A stretch of DNA of 33,356 nt, taken from NCBI RefSeq assembly GCF_000979455.1, contig NZ_JJOY01000021.1:1-33356 (forward strand), in the 5' to 3' direction. Both the position numbers and the translations under genes were made by a program. Below, piece by piece: positions 26,810 through 33,356 of this stretch (the first letter of the stretch is position 1; every line of letters starts with the position of its first letter). Under the pieces are notes generated by a model. The model saw only the letters and a list, made by a program, of their open reading frames with translations. It was not told the origin of the DNA and made no database searches. Source of the stretch: Methanosarcina sp. 2.H.T.1A.6 (GTDB taxonomy: Archaea > Halobacteriota > Methanosarcinia > Methanosarcinales > Methanosarcinaceae).

Positions 26810-27355
26810 TCAGCCCTCTTCTCTGAGTCTTAGATAACCTTCCACAAGGTCAATATTGGCCCTGACAACCGATCTTTTGAACTCAGTCAAGTCTTTTGTG
26901 ATAGCCTCAAGAGCATCAGCACAGTCCTGGCTGGTGACCACGATCCCATCGGGCACCATCCTGTCTGAGGAAATTTCTACTCCACGAACAATGGATTTGT
27001 GGAGGATAAGCGTATCTTTTCCAATATTGCAGTCAAACACCACTGCCCCGAACCCTATGAAGCAACGTTCTCCAATCAGGCAAGGACCGTGTACAATGCA
27101 GCCGTGGGCAAGGGAAGTATTTTTGCCGATCAGCACTTCGGAATGTGAGAGGGAATGGACCACGACATTGTCCTGTACATTGCAGCCGCTGTGAACGATT
27201 ATGGATGATCCGGGCTCGTCTGCCCTGAGGACTGCATTGGGCCCGACGAATACATCATCTGCAATACTTACGTTTCCGATTATTACTGCAGTTTCGGATA
27301 TCCATGCCTTTTTGCTGACTTTTGGGTGCTGTTTATGGGGGTTTGGTAGATGCAT
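26810..27355 (-). CDS. Left-handed beta-helix protein, gamma carbonic anhydrase (CamH-like)
   Basis: This 181-residue hexapeptide-repeat protein follows the gamma carbonic anhydrase pattern. Arg44 and Asp46 (L-R-A-D) match Cam Arg59 and Asp61, Gln61-Asp62 match Gln75-Asp76, and the zinc ligands are His67, His84 and His89. The acidic loop and proton-shuttle glutamates of Cam are missing: Cam has 36 residues between its first two histidines, here 17. That is the CamH form. Such enzymes hydrate CO2 and may supply bicarbonate to methanogenic metabolism. The C-terminal helix is long. The start at 27355 follows GAGGTAAAAA. It is convergent with the regulator. Activity is not assured, because several homologues are inactive scaffold proteins. 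Confidence 0.85.
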   Translation of the reverse strand: MHLPNPHKQHPKVSKKAWISETAVIIGNVSIADDVFVGPNAVLRADEPGSSIIVHSGCNVQDNVVVHSLSHSEVLIGKNTSLAHGCIVHGPCLIGERCFIGFGAVVFDCNIGKDTLILHKSIVRGVEISSDRMVPDGIVVTSQDCADALEAITKDLTEFKRSVVRANIDLVEGYLRLREEG

Positions 27356-27811
27356 TTTTTACCTCTTTTATGTGGGGATACGCACGGAATCCCGTTTGGA
27401 ATTTTTATCCCGAATAAGGCTCTCTGTTTTCAGGCTTCAAAGCTTTTTTATGACAAATTATGATAAGTTATTTAAAACTATGCTTTGATTCAACAACCCC
27501 TGAAAATATAATCCAATATTTTTTTCCAGGAAATAGCTCATGGAAAGCGTAGTTCTTCTGGCGAGAAATGTGAGAAAAAAGGAAAGTTAACGTGTCCCGA
27601 GAAGTTCAAAACAAAATAACAGCTAACTGTATTTAAGGATTAAGACCTCTCAGAACAGGGTTTTAAGGAAGACAATAGGTGTCTCAAAACATCAACCACA
27701 TAACAATGGACGACAAATGTAAAAAATGGAATAAATAGAATATTACGGTTCAGTAAACATAATTGAGGCAATAGAAGGGAGAAAATAGAAGGGAGAAAAT
27801 AGAAGGGAGGC
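27356..27811. other. Gap between hisI and the carbonic anhydrase gene
   Basis: I see no credible gene in these 456 bases. The right side holds a 14-bp tandem repeat (27771-27810). The left side holds the minus-strand ribosome binding site and a TATA-like TTTTAAATA (about 27468-27477, minus strand) for the carbonic anhydrase gene. T-rich minus-strand tracts next to the repeat could terminate hisI. A 10-base copy of the hisI 3' end (CAGTAAACAT) occurs again at 27751-27760. Confidence 0.4.
27771..27810. repeat. 14-bp tandem repeat, 2.9 copies
   Basis: The unit ATAGAAGGGAGAAA occurs at 27771-27784, 27785-27798 and partially at 27799-27810, ending two bases before the hisI stop codon. On the minus strand it reads as T/C-rich runs, so it may act as part of a terminator. 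Confidence 0.9.
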
Positions 27812-28174
27812 TCAGTAAACATCCTCAGGCTCAAAGACCTTTTCTCCTACAACCTCTCCTTCGAGATTTCGATAGAAACATGACCTGTACCCCATGTGAC
27901 AGGCTCCTCCGATCTGTTCAACAAAGAGGAGAATGGAATCCATGTCACAATCGATCCGAATCTCCTTCACTTTTTGCAAATTTCCCGAAGTTTCCCCTTT
28001 TTTCCAGAGCTGCTTCCGGCTACGGCTCCAGAAATGGGCGATTCCTGTATCTACAGTCTTTTCAAGGGCTTCCCGGTTCATATAGGCGCACATCAGAACC
28101 TCCCTGCTAATCTGGTCCTGAACTACGGCAAGGATCAGGCCATTTTCATATTTCAGGGTATCAAAGTCAATCAT
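27812..28174 (-). CDS. hisI: Phosphoribosyl-AMP cyclohydrolase (histidine biosynthesis)
   Basis: This 120-residue enzyme opens the adenine ring of phosphoribosyl-AMP, the third step of histidine synthesis. It has [17 protein letters not shown] at about 49-65. The metal site R-I-D-C-D-M-D-S has Asp75, Asp77 and Asp79, plus zinc ligands Cys76, Cys92 and Cys99 ([10 protein letters not shown]). It lacks the HisE pyrophosphohydrolase domain found in fused enzymes. No other his gene is in the window. The gap 28175-28301 to the debranching enzyme is short and shows no clear feature. Confidence 0.97.
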   Translation of the reverse strand: MIDFDTLKYENGLILAVVQDQISREVLMCAYMNREALEKTVDTGIAHFWSRSRKQLWKKGETSGNLQKVKEIRIDCDMDSILLFVEQIGGACHMGYRSCFYRNLEGEVVGEKVFEPEDVY

Positions 28175-28301
28175 GGAGGATAGATTGCCAAACTAGTATA
28201 AAAAGGGAGGTTTAATAAAATAGTTCCTGTTTAAAAAAAGAACCTCTGAAAAACCAAATTTGAAGAGGATACAAAAGTTCTGCTCTCACGAAGTTCTGTT
28301 C

Positions 28302-30281
28302 TTACGGTTTGATCCCAAGTACATCTTCCACGTATGCCCTTAAAATCTCTGCAACGCTCCAGGCCTGCGCAATGCAGCCCCCGGGAGAGTAAGGGTAGTT
28401 ACCATCAAATACCTCGGAAATAGTGCCTACACCTGCCGTTTCAAGATGCATATCAAAACCTTTGAGGAGGGAACGCATAGTTTCAAGGCTCTCTTTTGAG
28501 TAGTTGTGTACTTTCCTGTAGGCTTTGACATAGGACCCAAGAAGCCAGGGCCAGACGGTTCCGTTGTGGTAGGCCAGATCCCTGATTTGAGGACCTCCCT
28601 GATAGCGTCCTCTATAAGAAGGATTATCCTTTGAAAGTGTCCTGAGCCCGAAAGGCGTGAGCAGATCCTTTTCCACCCTGTCCACAATAGCCTTTTCTTT
28701 CTCAGAAGAAAGCATTGTGTAAGGGAGCGCTACTGCAAAAATCTGGTTAGGGCGGATCGATGGATCTTTAATCTGATTTCCCGCCTCATCCTCAGACACG
28801 ACATCATAGAGGCAGTTAGTCTCCGGATTCCAGAAAACTTCTTCAAAGTTAGATGCTACCCCGGCTGCAAGAGTTTCATATGAAGAAGTTTCTTTGCCAA
28901 GGAGACCTCCGAGTCTGGAAGCAGTTTTCAGAGCATTATACCAGAGGGCATTGATCTCACAGGCTTTACCTGCCCTTGGGGTCACTGGATTATCCCCTAT
29001 TTTAGCATCCATCCAGGTCAGTTGAGGGCCCTGCCGAATAAGATAATCAGAGTCCATACCGATTCCAAAGTCTGTACCCTTACGGTAATTATCAATGATA
29101 CTTTCTACAGTATCCCAAACATCAGAGAGAAACAGTAAATCTTTTGTGTATGCGAAATATCGGCCAAGGGTATGAATAAACCAGAGAGAAGCATCCACTG
29201 TATTATAGACTGGCTCTCCTCCGAGAGCAGGGAAAGTATTAGGGACCAATCCCCTCCGGCAGTGCTTTGCAAAGTTTTTGAGAGTGGACCGAGCTTCATC
29301 GAATCGATGGGGAACTAAAAGAAGACCCGGCAGAGAAATCATGGTGTCCCGCCCCCAGTCAGCAAACCAGTGATATCCAGCAATTACCGACTTCTTGCCT
29401 GTAGAGGGATTCTTCACAATAAAAGAGTCAGTTGCCCTGAGAAGCTTAAGGGCGAAAGGTTCGGTAAGCCTGGAATTAAAAGCAAAAAGATTCTGCCGAT
29501 AAACCTCCCTTGTATAGAGTTCCTCAACTTGCTCAAGAGTAAGGGAAGAAATATCTTCGGTTGAAGCAACAATAAAAAACCGGGAAGTTCCCAGTTTGAG
29601 TTTGCTTTCGAAATAACCTGGGTTAAAGTTGTCTTCCTGGAAGGCAAGTCCGCGATCCTTTTCAGTATCATACTCAAAATTGTAGTACCACATCGGATTA
29701 CTATGGTACTGGAGATTGGACAAAAGCGAGAAAGAAAAACCATTAGAACTTTCCAGTTTTAATCTTGTAGACTCGGCTTCCTGATAAAAGGAAAGGTTTC
29801 CGGAGCGAGTAGTGGAATGGAAATCTCTTGAGTTTACCATAGGGAAAATTCTTAGCAAAGCTCCCTCTTTTCTGGATCTGACATCATAAACAATACAGGT
29901 CGTATTATTATTATGAACCATGAAGACCTTTTTCTTCACGGTAAAAACATCGGGCTGGTAAACCCAGAGGGGAAAGGGGGCAAGAATGAATTTGGAAAGG
30001 TAATTAAAACCCGTAGGAGAAACAGTGCCCGGATATTTATGGGTTGCAAGTCGATAGACTTCTTCATTGATAGAAATTTCCTCATCAAGAGAAGAAAGTA
30101 ACAAAATCCTTCCTGGAGAATTCTCCGGAGCTGCTACAAGTAGTCCGTGATAAGTCCTTGTATCTGCTCCAATGACTGTTGATGAAGCATATCCTCCAAG
30201 CCCGTTCCCTATAATCCATTCTTTTTTTATACCTTCTTCATAAGTAGAAAATGAATCTGCTCCAAGCCTGATCCCACTCAT
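28302..30281 (-). CDS. Glycogen debranching enzyme (archaeal type, GH133-like)
   Basis: I choose ATG 30281 (659 residues) over an upstream ATG at 30392. Family-like sequence begins there, and a minus-strand TATA box at 30305-30314 places initiation at about 30284, so the longer start would be upstream of the promoter. The N-terminal domain (about 1-260) has E-W-I-I-G-N-G-L-G-G-Y-A-S-S and T-R-T-Y-H-G-L-L-V. The C-terminal (alpha/alpha)6 barrel (about 270-655) has G-Y-H-W-F-A-D-W-G-R-D-T at 302-313 and P-R-A-G-K-A-C-E-I-N-A-L-W-Y at 435-448. The family removes alpha-1,6 branches from glycogen; Methanosarcina stores glycogen. No signal peptide is seen, so it acts in the cytosol. The mRNA is near leaderless. 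Confidence 0.9.
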   Translation of the reverse strand: MSGIRLGADSFSTYEEGIKKEWIIGNGLGGYASSTVIGADTRTYHGLLVAAPENSPGRILLLSSLDEEISINEEVYRLATHKYPGTVSPTGFNYLSKFILAPFPLWVYQPDVFTVKKKVFMVHNNNTTCIVYDVRSRKEGALLRIFPMVNSRDFHSTTRSGNLSFYQEAESTRLKLESSNGFSFSLLSNLQYHSNPMWYYNFEYDTEKDRGLAFQEDNFNPGYFESKLKLGTSRFFIVASTEDISSLTLEQVEELYTREVYRQNLFAFNSRLTEPFALKLLRATDSFIVKNPSTGKKSVIAGYHWFADWGRDTMISLPGLLLVPHRFDEARSTLKNFAKHCRRGLVPNTFPALGGEPVYNTVDASLWFIHTLGRYFAYTKDLLFLSDVWDTVESIIDNYRKGTDFGIGMDSDYLIRQGPQLTWMDAKIGDNPVTPRAGKACEINALWYNALKTASRLGGLLGKETSSYETLAAGVASNFEEVFWNPETNCLYDVVSEDEAGNQIKDPSIRPNQIFAVALPYTMLSSEKEKAIVDRVEKDLLTPFGLRTLSKDNPSYRGRYQGGPQIRDLAYHNGTVWPWLLGSYVKAYRKVHNYSKESLETMRSLLKGFDMHLETAGVGTISEVFDGNYPYSPGGCIAQAWSVAEILRAYVEDVLGIKP

Positions 30282-30442
30282 ACATACATGATTAGGATTT
30301 GATTTATTATATAGTTGTATGTTTGGAAGGAGGGGGTTTAAACATAGAAAGAAGTATACAGTATAATAAGTTTTAAGATAATTATATTTCAATTGTAAAC
30401 ATAAACTATTTTAGTTGTACAGGACATAAGAAAGTGAGAATT
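30282..30442. promoter_or_regulatory. Divergent promoter region
   Basis: The minus-strand TATA box (30305-30314) serves the debranching enzyme. On the plus strand, AATTATATTT (about 30379-30388) could serve the gene at 30443, with initiation near 30413. The region is AT-rich and has no other clear site. Confidence 0.4.
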
Positions 30443-31588
30443 ATGAATCAAGACCTTTTAGAAATCCTTGTTGATATCTTCAAATCATCCGGATACAATG
30501 TAATAATATCCAGTCAGTCTGATATCCGTGTAGAGAAAAATGGGCATCAAGCTTATGTCATGTGCGCCCTGAAGCCAGACTACGAGGAGATAAAATATTT
30601 TTCCGAAAAGATAGAAGCTTGTACCGGAATATATGTGATGACCCAGAAAATGTCGGGAAAATTGAATGAATATGCAGCTGAACTCGGAATATACATATGG
30701 GACAGAGACGAACTGGCTCTCCAGATCGGAAGGGCGGTTCTGGCAAATATGGAAAGAAAATCGAGTGCTTATCAGACGGAATCTGAAATACCTTTAAAGG
30801 AATCTCAGAACCAGGTAGAAGCTATCCCTGAACTCACCAGAGAAAACTGGGGAGAGGAAGACTTCAGACAGGAGTTTTACTCCGATGGGAGACTTGTACC
30901 ACTTCAAGACATGTCAAGAGAAACAGAAAAAATCTCTTTTGAACCCAGAACCCTTCCAAAACCAGTTGAGGAGAGAAAACCTTTAGAGAGACTGGAAAAT
31001 AGCGAGGTTTCCAGAATTGAGCCGTATGATATGCTGAACATACAATCTGTAGAACCCAGGATATCTAAAGATCAGGCAATTATCATTGCAAAACCCTATA
31101 TCAGCAGCCCTAAAGACGCGATTTTGAAATTCGTACCTTTCTGGAAGTATTCCTACAGTGTTGAGGCAGAAAAACGGTTCAGATCAAAAGTGATGAGCAT
31201 TACAGGAGAAGGGGATGGCTATCTTAATGCTCTGAACAAGTCAAAAGAAAATATTGATATAGAAGGTCTTGGGAATCCGACCAGGATTCCGGCAGTGCAG
31301 TATGAAGTAAAGCGGCCTAATGTAGATAAAAAACAGGCAGAGAAAGTCCTTCTTGATTTGATAATACAGGAAAATACACGTGAGATGCGCTTTAACAATC
31401 TGGAAGGGCAGGCAATTATATATGAACAGAAGAGCATCAGCCCAAAAGCCGATGAAATAGAACTTGACATGGATCTGGTATATATTCCTGTGTGGGAAGT
31501 GAAGGGTAAACGGAATTCTCTTGAGATCAATGCTTATAATGCCAGCGTGCTTGAAGAACCTATAGATGAAGATGCCGAATTCCTTTAA
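30443..31588 (+). CDS. Protein of unknown function with degenerate restriction-endonuclease-like N-terminus
   Basis: ATG 30443 gives 381 residues; a GTG at 30434 is in frame but overlaps the AAAGTGAG site. Residues 1-110 resemble an Mrr-like PD-(D/E)xK fold: D-I-F-K-S-S-G-Y-N-V, then S-D-I-R-V, then A-A-E-L-G-I-Y-I-W-D-R-D-E-L. The catalytic lysine position reads C-A-L-K and the usual Q-x-K is not clear, so it is probably inactive. A charged linker (110-205) follows. Residues 210-370 contain two similar beta units with F-V-P-F-W-K-Y-S-Y and Y-I-P-V-W-E-V-K-G, each followed by N-A-L or I-N-A-Y-N-A. A regulatory or scaffold protein is the best guess. Confidence 0.65.
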   Translation: MNQDLLEILVDIFKSSGYNVIISSQSDIRVEKNGHQAYVMCALKPDYEEIKYFSEKIEACTGIYVMTQKMSGKLNEYAAELGIYIWDRDELALQIGRAVLANMERKSSAYQTESEIPLKESQNQVEAIPELTRENWGEEDFRQEFYSDGRLVPLQDMSRETEKISFEPRTLPKPVEERKPLERLENSEVSRIEPYDMLNIQSVEPRISKDQAIIIAKPYISSPKDAILKFVPFWKYSYSVEAEKRFRSKVMSITGEGDGYLNALNKSKENIDIEGLGNPTRIPAVQYEVKRPNVDKKQAEKVLLDLIIQENTREMRFNNLEGQAIIYEQKSISPKADEIELDMDLVYIPVWEVKGKRNSLEINAYNASVLEEPIDEDAEFL

Positions 31589-31888
31589 GAGAGACCTGGA
31601 AAAAAAATGGAAGAAAAAGTATTGGAAGAAAAATATATAAGACATGAAATATAAGTAGGTCTTGGGAGAAAAACGGATTTCCAGGAGAAGGAATCTGCCC
31701 TTCGAAGACTTATTTGAGAAAAATTTTTCAGATAAAAGAGATGCCATCTCGCATAAGCGTTATATGTATTAGATGCAAGATTATATAACGCTGATGAGTT
31801 ATCTATAAGCTGTAACGGATGACATTTTATAGAAAATAAAGGTCTTCAGTATTTTAAAATTATCGAAAATAAAAAGAGGTATATATAA
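31589..31888. other. Gap upstream of the A-type carrier gene, with a palindrome
   Basis: The 300 bases are A-rich and hold no gene. Small palindromes occur at GAGATG-C-CATCTC (about 31738-31750) and GAAAAATTTTTC (about 31719-31730). The main feature is the long inverted repeat at 31756-31792. A run GTATATATAA lies just before the downstream ATG and contains part of its ribosome binding site. Confidence 0.4.
31756..31792. promoter_or_regulatory. 10-bp inverted repeat upstream of the Fe-S carrier gene
   Basis: AGCGTTATAT (31756-31765) and ATATAACGCT (31783-31792) are perfect inverted copies 17 bp apart, about 100 bp before the start codon at 31889. Each arm includes TATA-like sequence, so the element may be a promoter-operator. 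A dimeric regulator site is possible. A weak terminator hairpin for the upstream gene is the alternative. Confidence 0.4.
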
Positions 31889-32209
31889 ATGATTGAAGTA
31901 ACAGAAAAAGCTGCTGCAGAACTGAAAACACTGCTGGAACAGGAAGGAAAATCTGACCTTGCACTCCGGGTCTTTGTTGCTGGAGTAGCCTGCAGTGGAG
32001 TCCAGTACGGTCTTGCCCTTGATGATGAAGTGAAGGAAGACGATGTGACAATGGAAAGCAACGGAATTAAGCTGGTAATGGCAAAAGACATCGAGAGCAG
32101 CTTCACTGAAGGCAGCATTGATTACGTTGAAGATGAAAACGGAAAAGGCTTCCTTATCCGCAACCTCGGTGCCGGTGGCGGATGCGGTACCTGTGGTGGA
32201 TGCCATTAA
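31889..32209 (+). CDS. A-type iron-sulfur cluster carrier (IscA/HesB-like)
   Basis: This 106-residue protein has the HesB/IscA fold: an N-terminal helix I-E-V-T-E-K-A-A-A-E-L, then R-V-F-V-A-G-V-A-C-S-G-V-Q-Y with Cys35. It ends in a Gly-rich tail with Cys99, Cys102 and Cys105 (C-G-T-C-G-G-C-H). A-type carriers use one mid-protein and two C-terminal cysteines to pass clusters to client enzymes. The extra tail cysteine and terminal histidine differ from the plain C-G-C-G ending. The start follows GAGGTATATATAA. NAC begins 87 nt downstream. Methanogens carry many Fe-S enzymes, so a maturation role is likely. Confidence 0.88.
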   Translation: MIEVTEKAAAELKTLLEQEGKSDLALRVFVAGVACSGVQYGLALDDEVKEDDVTMESNGIKLVMAKDIESSFTEGSIDYVEDENGKGFLIRNLGAGGGCGTCGGCH

Positions 32210-32296
32210 ATAAAAGCAAAAACCTCACAGGGGCATGAAAAAATACCCGAACCTGAAGAAGCAAATAAAAAATGAAAACAAAGGAGAAGGGAATTT

Positions 32297-32647
32297 ATGT
32301 TTCCAGGAATGGGAGGTCGGGGGACGAACCCGGCTAAAATGAAACAGATGATGAAGCAGATGGGGATTGATGTTAAGGAGCTTAAGGACATTGAAGAGGT
32401 TATTATAAAGACTGCGAACTCTAATATAATTATTGAGAACGCAAATGTCACTATAATGACAGTCCAGGGTTCGGAAACATATCAGATTGTAGGTGATGCA
32501 AAGGAAGTCCCAAAATCTCTGGAAATCCCTGCCGAAGACATCAAACTCGTAATGGAGCAGACAGGCGTCTCCGAAGAAGATGCCAGGAAAGCCCTGAAGA
32601 ACTCAAACGGAGATCTGGCAGAAGCCATTGTGGCACTTTCTGCCTGA
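32297..32647 (+). CDS. nac: Nascent polypeptide-associated complex protein (archaeal NAC)
   Basis: This 116-residue protein has an N-terminal M-F-P-G-M-G-G-R-G and K-M-K-Q-M-M-K-Q-M-G-I. A NAC domain covers about 30-72 (I-I-I-E-N-A-N-V-T-I-M). A C-terminal UBA domain covers about 77-116 (V-M-E-Q-T-G-V-S-E-E-D-A-R-K-A-L and G-D-L-A-E-A-I-V). Archaeal NAC is a homodimer that binds the ribosome near the tunnel exit. The ATG lies behind AAGGAGAAGGG. The TGA is followed by a T-rich stretch (32650-32690) that may be the terminator. Confidence 0.96.
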   Translation: MFPGMGGRGTNPAKMKQMMKQMGIDVKELKDIEEVIIKTANSNIIIENANVTIMTVQGSETYQIVGDAKEVPKSLEIPAEDIKLVMEQTGVSEEDARKALKNSNGDLAEAIVALSA

Positions 32648-33308
32648 TCCCTTTTCTTCATTTTACTACCCTGTTATCTTTTTAAAAATTCAAATATGGA
32701 TCGTTCTGCCTGAACATTTTATATCAGGTGTTCTCCTGAGCATTAATCTCAAGATTTTTCCGAGTATTTTTCTGGACGCCTTATCCAGTTCACTCTATAT
32801 ATCTTAATCTACGCTGAACACTTCAGTCTATTTTTAGGTCATAATAATCCTTCCTACGATAAGCCCTGGATTTAATGTTGAAGTATCACACTCCCTTCGG
32901 GACTTAGATAGGGGGCCGGAATAGAAAACAAGTACTTCAAATGATTCGATTCGAACCCGCTTTTAGAGAAGCATAGCTAAAAGAGAGTCAGACCATAAAA
33001 ATCAAGTAAAAAAATAACGGATGAAAATAACGGGATGAAAAAGGTAAGAAATAAAACTTAGAAAACGGTTTCAAAAGAGAAAACATATCAAAAAAATATC
33101 AGAAAAACGTATAAAAAAATAAAGGCAGACAAAATAGTCCAGAAGAGAGACAAAGTAACAAGATCAAGAAGAATAGCAGCTTCAAAGAAGTAAAACAACA
33201 GTAATATAAAAAAATCAGTATCGAAAAACAATTCAGAAAACCATTTCAGAAAAACAATTTTAGAGAAAACGATATTCAGAGTAGATTTAAAGTAGTATAG
33301 GGTGAGTT
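32648..33308. other. Gene-free region downstream of NAC and of a convergent 5S rRNA
   Basis: No gene is visible over 660 bases. From about 33000 the plus strand is A-rich, so transcripts entering from the right on the minus strand meet many T runs (for example at 33208-33213 and 33113-33121). These would end the rRNA transcript. A short G-G-T-T-C-G-A-A-T-C match near 32947-32958 (minus strand) lacks tRNA arms. CCCTTCGGG at 32893-32901 is a small hairpin. Confidence 0.5.
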
Positions 33309-33356
33309 TGGCAGCGATCCAGAGTTCCCGAAGGCTCGCACACTTCAGTACAGTAA
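33309..33356 (-). rRNA. rrf: 5S ribosomal RNA, 3' end only
   Basis: The reverse complement of the last 46 bases reads GTACTGAAGTGTGCGAGCC, then TTCGGGAACTCTGGATCGC and TGCC. It follows the 3' third of euryarchaeal 5S rRNA, including the GUACUG start, the GUGxGCGAGCC loop and the terminal CGCxGCC that pairs with the 5' end. The rest of the gene lies beyond the right edge. 5S is normally last in 16S-23S-5S operons, so an rRNA operon presumably follows to the right on the minus strand. The exact 3' end (about 33308-33311) is not fixed. Confidence 0.85.

Noticed and set aside
30282-30392. Longer start (ATG 30392) for the debranching enzyme
   Set aside because: It would lie upstream of the minus-strand TATA box at 30305-30314, and the added 37 residues show no family-like sequence.
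32936-33000. Possible tRNA on the minus strand (GGTTCGAATC T-loop-like match and a CTTTTAG/CTAAAAG stem)
   Set aside because: The T-arm does not close (GCGGG is not followed by CCCGC), the putative anticodon loop is 10 nt, and no acceptor stem can be formed.

Overview
The window comes from a methanogenic archaeon of the genus Methanosarcina. The evidence is archaeal-type ribosomal proteins (S4e, L19e, L32e, RNase P protein Rpp29 inside the operon), GAGGTGAT-type ribosome binding sites, TTTATATA promoters, PEF-CTERM surface proteins, a DUF1616 protein, and a ribosomal protein S3 with a long acidic tail and a Trp/His-rich end. The species cannot be fixed from the sequence alone.

Layout. (1) 1-302: the right end of an IS200/IS605-like element, a 13-bp tandem repeat and a hairpin. 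(2) 303-4250: an M48 membrane protease (minus strand) and a large DUF1616 / Ig-like surface protein (plus strand). (3) 4475-7036: a tandem duplication of about 1.26 kb. Each copy carries a PEF-CTERM secreted protein behind an unusually long (about 280 nt) leader whose promoter position and terminal stem are conserved. (4) 7037-7576: a strong RNA hairpin and a 51-residue zinc-ribbon protein. (5) 7841-11127: four co-oriented genes. Two are small related beta-rich proteins, one is a cytosolic coiled-coil protein with four PASTA repeats, and one is a small alpha/beta protein. This is the least explained and most interesting block. A 13-bp tandem repeat that carries a Shine-Dalgarno core in every unit sits directly before the second gene. 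(6) 11128-12379: 1.25 kb without a convincing gene, whose right half looks like a roughly 680-nt structured leader. (7) 12380-26234: the S10/spc-type ribosomal operon (L3, L4, L23, L2, S19, L22, S3, L29, Rpp29, S17, L14, L24, S4e, L5, S14, S8, L6, L32e, L19e, L18, S5, L30, L15), then secY and a bacterial-type adenylate kinase. (8) 26437-32647: a winged-helix regulator, a CamH-like gamma carbonic anhydrase homologue, hisI, a glycogen debranching enzyme, a divergent protein of unknown function, an A-type iron-sulfur carrier and NAC. (9) 32648-33356: a T-tract-rich (minus strand) region ending in the 3' end of a 5S rRNA gene. An rRNA operon therefore enters the window from the right, convergent with NAC.

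How the parts fit. The central 14 kb makes ribosome, RNase P and translocon parts as one tightly packed unit with 4-nt or shorter overlaps at many junctions. Its promoter and the secY promoter share an 11-bp element just after the TATA box. The left third is cell-surface and accessory material, with duplications, tandem repeats and long leaders. The right part is mixed metabolism and protein biogenesis. All functional statements are from reading the sequence; no database search was run.
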